Assembly (NCBI RefSeq): GCF_025950525.1
Contig: NZ_JAPDGS010000002.1
Location: 62,001-126,000 of the forward strand
Source of the DNA: Stagnihabitans lacustris
Lineage (GTDB): Bacteria; Pseudomonadota; Alphaproteobacteria; Rhodobacterales; Rhodobacteraceae
DNA: 64,000 nucleotides
Direction of reading: 5' to 3'
The notes beneath the pieces are model-generated. The model made no database searches. It had not been told where the DNA came from and was given only the letters and a program-made list of their open reading frames with translations. The translations under genes were made by a program, and so were the position numbers. Shown here piece by piece: positions 18,801 to 28,000 of the stretch. The first letter of the stretch is position 1; each line of letters begins with the position of its first letter.

Positions 18801-21800
18801 ACCCGCTTCGGTGACATGGAACTTTCCGTCATCAACCGGGCAAGGGTGGCTTATACGCCCGATGAGGCAGGGCGGGTCGACCGGGCCTCTCGTCGCCAGG
18901 TCAACCTGAACAATGGCGCCATGCTAGATCTGCTGGGCTTTCACGATCCCGCCGACCCAGGCCCCTATACTTCCACGCAATGGCTGACCAAGGTCCGCGC
19001 CATCCTGAAAGAGCCAAGCGACTTCGAGACTGCGATCGAACTGCCCACCCGCCTGATCCTTTCGCCAAGCCAGAACGGGGTCTTCCAGGGCGAAACAGCG
19101 GTCCCGGATGACGTTTACTCCACTCGGCCGGGCCAAGCATGGGGACCGCGGCCGCAAAGGCTCTGGAGCGCGCGGCTCTACACGGGTGACGATACGCATG
19201 GGCTTCGTGCCGTTGCGTCGCCGGACTTCAACCCCGATTTCCTCTTGCGCTATCTTGGCCGTTTGGAAGGGCAGGTCAAGGAAGCGCAGGGCAAGGACCC
19301 GCTGTTTGACATCGGGGCGCCGCCGCCCGCGGGATCATTCGCGCCCTGGTTCCTGCCGCGCGGCCCGGTCCCAACAGAGTTCACAAGCCCCGTCACGGCC
19401 GCGAAAGAATTGGGGGACGAAGAGGCCAAGGCCCTGGCAGAGGGCAAGGACGACGCTGCCTTCTGCAAGGCGCTTTTGGAAACTGGTCCCGAACCGGAAC
19501 GCCGCAAGAGGTTCTCGGCGCTCTTTGCCGTCCTATGCGACCGGCTGAATAAGCAACCGGTGTCCGAAGATGTGAAGCGCTTCGTCACTGGGCTGGATGC
19601 CCGGCAGCGCTTTGAAATCGTTCTCATGTCCTCGGTCTGGGGGCTTCCGGTCGAGGGCCGGCGCGACACGAACATGCTGCTTGCCGCGGATTCGTCGCAG
19701 GCCGAGCCTGATCCGCGTGACATGCTTCTGGATCTCAGGGCGGGCAGCGCCTTTTATGTGCCCCGCACGCTGAACGTCGTCTACCTGATGCTTTCGACCC
19801 TTGGGGGAAGCTTGCTGCACACGACGCAGTTTCAGCCCATCGTCGGCGCCATGAATCTGAAGGGCGTGCGGGTCACTGAAAGCACCAATCTGGAGAAATA
19901 TCACCACTGGATCGAAATCGGGCGCGATGTTGAAACCGTAACCTTGTCGCGCGGCTATCTGTTCCCCACGGGGCATCTTTGCTCTTATGTTCAGTCCACG
20001 GAACGCGTGTTCCTCGAGGACCGCACGGCTGGCGCGTTCGGGCCCTGGCCAATCCGGGCCTATACCAACAAGCGCCGGTTCATCAGTGTCGAGCATGGCG
20101 AAAAGAAGTTCGGCGCCCCGGGGCAGCCCCTGAATGGGCGGACCTTTCCCGTGCGCCTGGCGGCGATCATCACGACCGTGACGCCCGATCTCGTCGATCC
20201 GACCGAGGGCCAAAAGGGCGAGGCTTTTTCTGTGACCGCGAATGGCCGGATTGATGGGCTGGGTGGGGATGGCATGGCCTTCTGGCCGCGGATGATGCCG
20301 ACCTCGGCCGGGACGCTGCGCTTCAAGCAGAGCCTGGATGGCGTGCAGACCGATCTTCCTTTGATCTATGTCGATAACATTCTGGCCAGTGATGCAGGGG
20401 CCTTGTCCAAGTTGGCGGATTATTACCGCAAGCAGGACGACGACACGCGGCGGATGCAGCTGAATTCCCGCAAGATGCGCTACGCCGATGAAAGGGAGTC
20501 GGGCTCCGCCTCTTTGGAAACCGAGTCCTGGGTCTTGTCGGTTTGCGGGCGCGAGGCGGGGCCGCCCCAGATCAACACCACTGACAACACCGTGACGTTC
20601 TCGCACGAGAACTACCAGTCCACGCCGGTTCTGCTGGGGGCCAATCAGCCGCCCTTCTATCCGGTCCTGCAAAAGGCCAGGGTCCATTTGCGGCAGCTTG
20701 AGCGTATCACGGGCAAGGCGCTTGACCCTTTCGACGCCATGCTGGATGGCCGCTATCTGCAAACCGGCCTGCCGCCTCTTGGCAAGGACGACAAACCGGA
20801 GAGCCGGGGGGCGGAAATCTTCCTCGACTTGCTGGGGGCCGGTCAACAGGGGGTCGGCGACAGCGGCGACCGGGTCGGCGGCATGGTGCGGCCCCAGGGC
20901 TATCCTTTGGGCCTGTCGCGCAGCCGCGGGCTGATCTTCTGGAAAGAAAAGTTACCCAATGAGGTACCTGCTGGCACATTCCCGGCCTGGTCCCGGCTTC
21001 TGGAGGATCAACCTGCCAACCAGCCCGCCCCGCCGCCAACGGGCGAACCCGGGAAAGTGACCCGTCACAGGGAAGCCCTGTCCGGCGCTTTTGGCGATAC
21101 AAAGCTTATGGGCGTCATAAAGATATCGGACCTGATCAATGTCCTGTCCAGCCTGCCTTCAGTGGGTCAGGCCGCCAACCAGATGTCCGAATTCCTGCGC
21201 TATGGCATGGCAGAGGGCGACAAGGGCGCCAAGCAGACCGTCGCCGATCTGCGCAATGGCCTTGTGAGACCCTTGCTTCAGGCCGTGGTGGATATCCGCG
21301 CAACCTGGGCCGCGGTCGATGCCAAGCTGAAGGCCAGGCAATCCGCGCTGGCCGGTCAGTCTGTGGTTGCAAATGTCACTCTGGCCGACATTTTCCCTGA
21401 ACTCGACGCCGGATTGACCGATCTGGAAACCGCCCTGCGACGCGGTATGCAAGAGACCGAGGCCATCGCCTTCGCCATGAGCATGGGCGTGGTCTATGAG
21501 GCCGGCCGCCGCTTCCTTGATGCGATCCAGCGTGTCCTTTCCGATCCGGTCGAGCGCTTCTCCCTGGCCCTTCAGACGCAGCTGGACGAGATCGGCGCTT
21601 TCTTCAAATCGGTTGCCGAAACCCTGGTGCAAGGCCTGTTCATCCAGCTGCGTGAGGCCGTCCAAGATCTCATCACGGCGTTGCCGGGATGGCTGGCCAA
21701 AAAGATCGTCCCGGCGGACCTCGTCCTTGCCGTCTCCATCCCGGCGGATTGGGGCCTTACTGGCACGCAAAAGGAAGCACTGAACAAGGCCCTGGAGCCG

Positions 21801-24800
21801 CTGACATTGATAGCTTCAGACTTGCGGCCCTATGCCGTGGCCTTCTTCGCCCATGTGTTGGCGAATTCGGAGGGCACGCCGGAAGATCTGGTTCAAACCT
21901 TCCTCGACTCCAAGGCGCCCCAGGGTCTTGAGGGCAGCGGTCCGCTTGTTTCTGACCGACTGACCACCAGCCTTCAGAGGCGCCTGAAAGACGCAGAAGC
22001 CAATTTGGGCCTGCTTTTGGACGCGGAAGTCAAAGACATCGCCGGGATCCTCGTGGCAGAGATCAAAGCGCTGCAAGACTTCAGCCCATCTGCGCTGCGC
22101 CGGGTGGTCACTGACCAGCGCTTGCCCCGCTGGCGCATGGTGTCCCGCGTGGCGGATGCGGCGAAGAGGCTCCAGACCGCCTTCACGGCTGGGGATGTGC
22201 GGGGCGCACTGATCGCCGCCGCCGATCTTTCCGCGCTTTTCGGCGGCCCCGGTGTCGACCGTCTGACCGCGCTGTGCAACGCGGCTCTTTCGCCGGTTTT
22301 GCAAACGCTGGATGTGGGCGACCTGAAGTTGTTCGCCGATTTGCCCTTCAAGATCACGGCCAATGGCAGTCTCGACAGTAAACTTGTGCCCGCCCCGAAG
22401 CCGGGCACAGAAAGCCTGCATCTGGCGCTGGCAGAGCTTCATGACGCCATGCTGGACGCCAAGCCTGCGATCGAGAAGCTGGAGTCTGACGCCAATCGAC
22501 TCTCGCAGTCCGAAAAGGATGCGATCAAGGATGCGCTCAAGGCCCTGGGCGATATCAAGGACCCCATCGACGCTGTCAAACAGTCCGCCCGCCAGCTTTT
22601 TACCACACTTTGCACCGAGCGTCTTGCGGCCCAGGCCCTGCAAAAACGCCTCTCCGACGCCATCGACGCGGCAGGGACTCTTTGCACCACCCCTGGGGAC
22701 GTTGGTAGCCTTCGCAGCCTCTCGACGGACATCGACCTTTACCTTGTTCAAAGAAAGGAGATGTTGACCCGCAGCGAAACCAGCCTGATAGGGCTGTCTT
22801 CGGCCGTTGAAACGCTTGCCAACTCGCCCCTGGTCCAGGCCGCTTTGGGGGTCGGGGGACTGGCCGCGCTGTTGAAGCCCATTGCTGGCAAATGGCCAAA
22901 ACGTGCGCTGTTTGATCAGGTCGACAAGTTTGCCAATTACCTGCCCCGCAGCACACTGAGCATCGCAGACCCGCTTTTGCGAGACGGTCTCGCCGTCACG
23001 CAGAAGATCGAAAAGGCGCTGGAGGACATCAAGAAGCTAAAGGGCGACTGGGTCAAGGTCGAGACTCTGGACGCGGCAATCAATGATGTCTCGACTCTGA
23101 AAAACAAGCTTGAAAGGGCCGCGAACCAATCGAAGGCGTTGCTGGACGACTCCACCGCCAAGGTGACACTCGACGCGGTCAGAAAGCTGATGGTGGAGTT
23201 CAATCCGTCGGGTGCTACCCTAAAGCTGGATTTCAGTCCCATCCTAAGCCGGCTGAAAGAAGTTCAGGACAAGGTCGATGACGCGCTTGCCACGCTGCGC
23301 GACGAGATCATCCGGTCGCTGACCCAGGCTGTCCTGAAATCCACGGAAGAGCTGGCCGCGGTCATCACCAAGGTGCTGCAGGCCAAGGTGTCCTTCGCGG
23401 GCAAACAGGCGATGACGCTGGCCAGTGTTTACAAAACCATCCAGGCCGCCCGACAGGAGATCATAGATCAAGCCGAAAAGAACGGCCTGGCCCTGCTTGG
23501 GAAAGAGGCTCTGACCATCGCTCCAGACCCGATACGCCAAGCGCTGGCCAAAGAACTTGAATTGCCAGAAGAGGCCGACCAGCTGGACATCGACACCGAG
23601 GCGCTGCGGCAGTTGCCGCCGCCCGATGCCGCAGGCCTGGACAAGTTCTCCGAATTCCTGCCGGTCTTCCTGCGTGAATGGGCGGGCGAGGGCCGGTCGT
23701 CGCCGCTGTATCTTTTCGACAGGCTGGATACGGCTCTGCGCTCGTTGCTGCGCGGCGAGGTCTTGCAGCTGATCGACCTCGCCGAAGTGCGCGCCATGAT
23801 CGAACAGCACATCAAGGCGCTTTTGCCCGTCGAAGTCGTGCTGAAACATGGCACGTCGCTGGAACTGCCCGATACAGAGGTCGCCACGGCCACCGGGGGG
23901 CTTTTGGTGCCGGTGGGCAGTCCCAGGCTTGATGTCTATGGCGAGGTCCGTGTTTCGCTGCTGGACAACAAACCGATGAGGTTTCGTGCCGGGGGCACGC
24001 TGGGGGCCTTCAACATCGTTCTGGTGGGCAATGCCTTCACGGCCCTGACGCTGCAATTCGGCGGGGCGAAATTCTCGGCCGGTTCCGGGCAGAATACCAC
24101 GTTCGACTTGCAATACCTCGGCCATGAAATCGGCCCGATGATGCAGTTCCTCAAGCCGCTGCAAGACATCATGAACCCGTCGGAGGGTTCGGGCGCCTAT
24201 GTCGACATCCAGCTTTCCCCCCCACGGCTTGAGGCAGGCTACCGGCTGAACATCGGCGAGTTTTCCATGGGCGTGGTCGCTTTCGCCAATGTCGCCCTGT
24301 CATGTTCGGTGCTGTTGCCCTTTGGCGATGGCGACGCCACGTTCCGCGTGGCCCTCAGCACGCGCGAGTCGCCTTTCACCGTGTCTTACCTGCCCTGGGG
24401 CGGTTCGGGTTTCTTTGCGGTCGAAGCCGCGGCGGATGGCATCCGGTCCATGGAGTTGCAGCTTGAATTCGGCGGTGCCGCGATCTTCAAGTTCGGCCCC
24501 TTGGTGGGCAAGGGGCGCGCCATGGCGGGGCTTTATGTCCGCACCTTTGAAGACAAGACGCTGAACAAGAAGCTGACCGAAATCACCGCGACCTTCTATC
24601 TGGGGGGCGATGCCAAGATCTGGGTCTTCTCTTTCGGGGCCTCGCTGATGGTCCGCATGGGACAGATCGACGGGCGGATGAAAGGCGAGGCCATCTTCAA
24701 CTTCAGCTTCTCGATGGGCTTTGCCGATTTCCGCTATTCGGTCCGCATGAAAAAATCGGAGGAAGAGGGCTATTCCGAGAGCTCCAGCAATGGCGAGGTG

Positions 24801-25007
24801 TCGGGCGGTGGCGGCGGTGGTGGCCCCGGGCGCAAGGCCTCTCTTGGCCGCGCTGTGGACCTGGCTTTGCGCCATCTGGTTGCCGGCGGTGACAGCGCGC
24901 CCGTCCACAAAGCCCATATCGTGACGGGGACAGTCTGCCAAGGCCAGGATTGGAAGACTTATGACAGCTACTTCACCCGGGAAAAGGTGGTGACCGATGG
25001 CTTCTGA
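15876..25007 (+). CDS. Giant Tat-exported protein of unknown function (3043 aa)
   Basis: I do not recognise a named function. The start at 15876 has a GGAGA site and gives a Tat signal: TRRGFLGG at residues 20-27, hydrophobic stretch, cleavage after AFA near residue 45; a later ATG at 15930 would also keep it. Residues about 50-1740 look largely beta-rich. Residues about 1745-2650 are almost continuous amphipathic helix with heptad-like Leu/Ala/Lys patterns, so coiled coils are likely. Residues about 2675-2960 are a beta-rich module with aromatic and glycine pairs (GGSGFFAVEAAADGI, LEFGGAAIFKFG). A SGGGGGGGPGR linker at about 2976 precedes the C-terminus. The next giant gene overlaps by 11 bases. 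GC content looks lower than in flanking operons, suggesting transfer. Confidence 0.85.
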   Translation: MGPREKSGKLIGASGPLTMTRRGFLGGSVAAPLSQAVTMASGAFAAEVPPFTEFDIAFSWNEDRTELRIQPLRREVLPKVPPNADSEQAQKSPIPDSPGWTLKTESFGPDATFVLKKPTVRPGKPFLIELRVDNASWGRARPRKFSLIFTQLLQQPKDGATEGTEPEYRIGVGVNTNLWSSEKAPDQENAFSLEPFDRNGNRRTQGDLRFVQLEDFLTEDPKKPDAADGRPTILAEVLPAARVSNTFRLMFNSMIAVPRDRRNQELKIAFNKDASWTISPPRDSDPPCLRALIPGLILRKLDLAWARSENAAGATLVRRLHLEAVGDVAFAPAPGNDDRSLTLTDVGPGLQVDLHKPSAHDKDKSAQLYLRAERFDADAEGPHVVRMAINLPAERVRVTGSATEGAGPFTVEALRLVARTETDPAYRRGEPFLPGGTLTIEGNGPGTATRSTAASPIGPLEAEILPATKTDSAPDPFEPGARPPLTFHATWQAGKTLRMQTRFIEIRTRLTGLGLALPDADYSDLRFQPTDLTLLYSEQPPDSSLESLILLGETGGQPRARIDLARASLKARRVAGNLGLAFRFSDIYLICDGKETELVALNDRCFAPVVSGASHQTRADTHPILVVEFPPQHLMETALSQRTDPIPPDVELPKQKAYLCLRSGEVFDDAAEGRKPIDLNSRTEIVRALNCLPGQAQRIVFRKAIHERKIIAEKAAVPQTSAFKTFAEKLRWALSRRSDRLNSKPYPKDERTYIGPFAMSADVMAVARRLARTLAEAAVQETAKAALKEVTSRAEELLNKQDRTALSRDQLFELDSAIERMLEASVPFYADFRAWYREDAVSEISSGHAAPSTFVTEVSWWAVTGFLPPWSGQTNIPSWGAMWKKAQSKWIAFLEFVAHPEAEGGLMRGHLSKPSRLAYRIGCRDGVLAARLAVPGLETDSTLLALPADPSPERLANLDRPGLRRKTFAFTLEALTRFGDMELSVINRARVAYTPDEAGRVDRASRRQVNLNNGAMLDLLGFHDPADPGPYTSTQWLTKVRAILKEPSDFETAIELPTRLILSPSQNGVFQGETAVPDDVYSTRPGQAWGPRPQRLWSARLYTGDDTHGLRAVASPDFNPDFLLRYLGRLEGQVKEAQGKDPLFDIGAPPPAGSFAPWFLPRGPVPTEFTSPVTAAKELGDEEAKALAEGKDDAAFCKALLETGPEPERRKRFSALFAVLCDRLNKQPVSEDVKRFVTGLDARQRFEIVLMSSVWGLPVEGRRDTNMLLAADSSQAEPDPRDMLLDLRAGSAFYVPRTLNVVYLMLSTLGGSLLHTTQFQPIVGAMNLKGVRVTESTNLEKYHHWIEIGRDVETVTLSRGYLFPTGHLCSYVQSTERVFLEDRTAGAFGPWPIRAYTNKRRFISVEHGEKKFGAPGQPLNGRTFPVRLAAIITTVTPDLVDPTEGQKGEAFSVTANGRIDGLGGDGMAFWPRMMPTSAGTLRFKQSLDGVQTDLPLIYVDNILASDAGALSKLADYYRKQDDDTRRMQLNSRKMRYADERESGSASLETESWVLSVCGREAGPPQINTTDNTVTFSHENYQSTPVLLGANQPPFYPVLQKARVHLRQLERITGKALDPFDAMLDGRYLQTGLPPLGKDDKPESRGAEIFLDLLGAGQQGVGDSGDRVGGMVRPQGYPLGLSRSRGLIFWKEKLPNEVPAGTFPAWSRLLEDQPANQPAPPPTGEPGKVTRHREALSGAFGDTKLMGVIKISDLINVLSSLPSVGQAANQMSEFLRYGMAEGDKGAKQTVADLRNGLVRPLLQAVVDIRATWAAVDAKLKARQSALAGQSVVANVTLADIFPELDAGLTDLETALRRGMQETEAIAFAMSMGVVYEAGRRFLDAIQRVLSDPVERFSLALQTQLDEIGAFFKSVAETLVQGLFIQLREAVQDLITALPGWLAKKIVPADLVLAVSIPADWGLTGTQKEALNKALEPLTLIASDLRPYAVAFFAHVLANSEGTPEDLVQTFLDSKAPQGLEGSGPLVSDRLTTSLQRRLKDAEANLGLLLDAEVKDIAGILVAEIKALQDFSPSALRRVVTDQRLPRWRMVSRVADAAKRLQTAFTAGDVRGALIAAADLSALFGGPGVDRLTALCNAALSPVLQTLDVGDLKLFADLPFKITANGSLDSKLVPAPKPGTESLHLALAELHDAMLDAKPAIEKLESDANRLSQSEKDAIKDALKALGDIKDPIDAVKQSARQLFTTLCTERLAAQALQKRLSDAIDAAGTLCTTPGDVGSLRSLSTDIDLYLVQRKEMLTRSETSLIGLSSAVETLANSPLVQAALGVGGLAALLKPIAGKWPKRALFDQVDKFANYLPRSTLSIADPLLRDGLAVTQKIEKALEDIKKLKGDWVKVETLDAAINDVSTLKNKLERAANQSKALLDDSTAKVTLDAVRKLMVEFNPSGATLKLDFSPILSRLKEVQDKVDDALATLRDEIIRSLTQAVLKSTEELAAVITKVLQAKVSFAGKQAMTLASVYKTIQAARQEIIDQAEKNGLALLGKEALTIAPDPIRQALAKELELPEEADQLDIDTEALRQLPPPDAAGLDKFSEFLPVFLREWAGEGRSSPLYLFDRLDTALRSLLRGEVLQLIDLAEVRAMIEQHIKALLPVEVVLKHGTSLELPDTEVATATGGLLVPVGSPRLDVYGEVRVSLLDNKPMRFRAGGTLGAFNIVLVGNAFTALTLQFGGAKFSAGSGQNTTFDLQYLGHEIGPMMQFLKPLQDIMNPSEGSGAYVDIQLSPPRLEAGYRLNIGEFSMGVVAFANVALSCSVLLPFGDGDATFRVALSTRESPFTVSYLPWGGSGFFAVEAAADGIRSMELQLEFGGAAIFKFGPLVGKGRAMAGLYVRTFEDKTLNKKLTEITATFYLGGDAKIWVFSFGASLMVRMGQIDGRMKGEAIFNFSFSMGFADFRYSVRMKKSEEEGYSESSSNGEVSGGGGGGGPGRKASLGRAVDLALRHLVAGGDSAPVHKAHIVTGTVCQGQDWKTYDSYFTREKVVTDGF

Positions 25008-28000
25008 CAAGGACAAGGATCAGACGGGCGATTTCGGTGTGGTGCCCAGGATTCGCGTCATCCCCTGCGGGGGAACGGGCGACAGGTTGAAGGCTACGCT
25101 GCTGTTTTCGCCAATGCCGGCGATGGGGGGCGCCATCAACCTGCGCAATTGGCCCACCGATATGGCAGACTGGCGCGAGGCCAACCCGCCGGACCTCCGG
25201 TTCCAGCCCATCGGCCGGGGAACAGAGCTCCCGAGGCTTGACCCGGATAGCCAGGTGATCACGGATATCCGCAAGACCGACTTGCCGAAATCGCAGACGG
25301 AAAAGCTCACCAAGCTTTGGGTCAGCACGATCGCTCCGAACCCGTATGGTGGCACCATCTGGGCGCAGCTGCGGACCGCACTGGATGAGACATCCCCAAA
25401 GGTGGCCGAAGCACCCGCCACGGGCACGCAAGTTGCAGAAGGGGTGCTTGGCGACGCCGGGCAAATCATTCCCGCCACCACGACCGAGACCCCCCAAACG
25501 GTCAACGTGGTCGAAGTGCCCCATGCCGATCTTGCCGTCGTGCTGGAAACTCAGCGGGCCCTGGAGCTGTTGGACACGATCAGCGGCACGAAAGCTTCGA
25601 CTGTGGCCGCCGTCACGACCTCCGCCCCCGTGCCGGACGGGACCAGCGCCGGGGCGAAGGTGCTAAAGGCGGTAAAAGAAGACTATACCCCTGCTGATGC
25701 GCTGAAAGCCATGCGCATGGAAAGGCTGGAGTCCATCAAGAAGGCCATTTTTGACAGCCTTCAGCTTTCTTGCGATCAAAATGCGGCTGCGCTTCGGGGG
25801 ATGCGCCGCTGCGGCGTCTCGGCGGCGGACAACTGCCGTCCGCCCAAGATGGATGCGCTCACGGCCGCCACCCGGTCCGGGCTCAAGGATCAGGTGAACG
25901 GTCTGCTTGCCCGCGAAGAGCTTGCGACCTGGCCGCAGCACGGAGAGACCCAGCCCAAAAAGCGGGTGGCCGGCAAGACTTCGGACATCGTGGTGCTGGA
26001 CCCGGCACTGGAACTGGCGCTGGACCATGCCAAACAGGCCTTCCACACCCTGCAATCGACGCCCTCTCTGGCGCGGGCCTTTCAATTTGCAGTCGATCTG
26101 GATTTCAAGGTGCCAATGGGGGCCGACCAGCAACCCTATGGCTATATTTGGTGCAAAGCTCTGGGCAAGGACGAAATCCTGGTCACGCTGTGCAAGCTTG
26201 AAAAGCGCATCATCAAGGGTCAAAGCCATTGGCACTTCTGGCCCGTCACCTCGGCCGAGGTCCTGAACTGGGTGACAGGCGGTGAACCCAGGCCCGAAAC
26301 GCTGACCCAGTTCGATGCGATCACGGTCCTGTCGAACGGGGCGATCGGCGACAATTGCTCGCCGCGCCGCTTCGACATCACCACGCTGGATGTGCGGGCA
26401 GCGATATCGGGCAACCGGGCGCGCAGCCTGGCTGTGAACCCGGATGATCCGCTGGCCACTGACAGCGCAGCGACCACCTTTCACACCGCAGGCCTGTCGC
26501 TGGTCAACCGTCACACCTGCGAAGAGCTGGTGAACAAGCTTGCCTCCTATCAGCATAAATGCGACCCGGCGGCCGACAGTCCCGTGGCCCACTGCCTGCT
26601 CGATGGCCAGACGCGCGTTGTCATCCTTGATGCCGAGGATCTGACCATCGGCCAGCGGCTTTACGTCGGCTGCCCCAGCCAGACGCCGAATGTCACCCTC
26701 TGGCGGCCTTTGATGGCCCGTATCCAGACCTTCGGGACCTCGGGTGATCCGAACCGCGATGCGGTCGAAATCGCCCTGAAGCACCTGATTGGCCCTTCGG
26801 ACAGTGCCAGAAGGATCGCGCTGGATTCCACCTTCACGACCCAGGCGACGCGCACCATGGCTTCCCCATTCAGCGGGACCGAGGGGCACCTTGCCTTTGC
26901 AGATCAGCTTTTCTCGGTCTGGACCGGGGCCCCCATGGGGGTGGATTGCTCGGCCCCACGCGACCCCAATTCCCCGGTTGAAGATGTGCTGTCCTTTGGC
27001 CGCTCTCTGACCTTGCCCACGCGCGAACCCTATCGCCCCTTTCGCCTGCGGTATTCCCAGGCCTATCGCCTGTGCTTGACGCCGGTCTTTTCGGGGGGCG
27101 CCTCTTTGCCCTTGGAACATCTGGTCGAGACGGCGGACGACTTGTTCTTTCCGCCGGCCAAGGCGCTTGTTGCCGCCCAGACCGGGGCGGGGACAGGGAT
27201 GGGGGGCGTGTATCGACCCTATGTCCGCTTTTTGCGCCATGCACGGATCGACGCTCCGGTGATCCTCCTGCCCTCTGGCCATGCGACGCGAACCAACGGG
27301 CCGATGGGGGCAGAGGCCGCGTCGGAGATGGTGATCCGGTCCACGCGTGAGCCTGCCTCTGACGACCCCACACAGCCAAAGGCCAGCCTGCGCGCCAAAA
27401 AACAGCTTGCGGCGCGGGCAACCCCTTCGCTGTGTCAGCGGTTGATCCTGGTGCCGACCATCACACAGGATGAATATGTCCGCCACGGCGCCTTTGACAG
27501 TCACGAGGGCAAGGAGCAGCCTTCCGGCGCCTATCCGCAGCTGACCTTCTCGCGGCCGACCCAAAGCTTTCCGGTCACGGTGACGCGCTATCAAAAGGGC
27601 ATCAGCGGCCGCAAGTTCCTGCTGGATCGTCGCACTTCGGTCGACGCCCCCCCAACCCGCATGGCCGACGAAGAGGTGAAGGGCGACGCAATCTGGCGGA
27701 ACGCGGGGTATAGACAGACCAGCACCTGGTTTCCCGATCCTTGCGCCGCGACCCTTGTCATCGCCCTGCGCCGCCCGGGGCAAAGCAAGGCCTGTAAAAC
27801 CGTGCTTTGTGATGTGCGCAAAGGGCCTACAGACGAACCGCTTCCCGTATTGCTGACACTAAAGCCGGCCAAGCCTGGCGAAGAGACTGCGATCATCTGG
27901 TCCGAGGGCCAGAAATCGCCAGCCAAGACAGGCTTCGATGCTTCCCTTGAGGGGGATATCCGCAAGGGAAGTCGTGACCATGCCCTTGACGTCGAAATCA

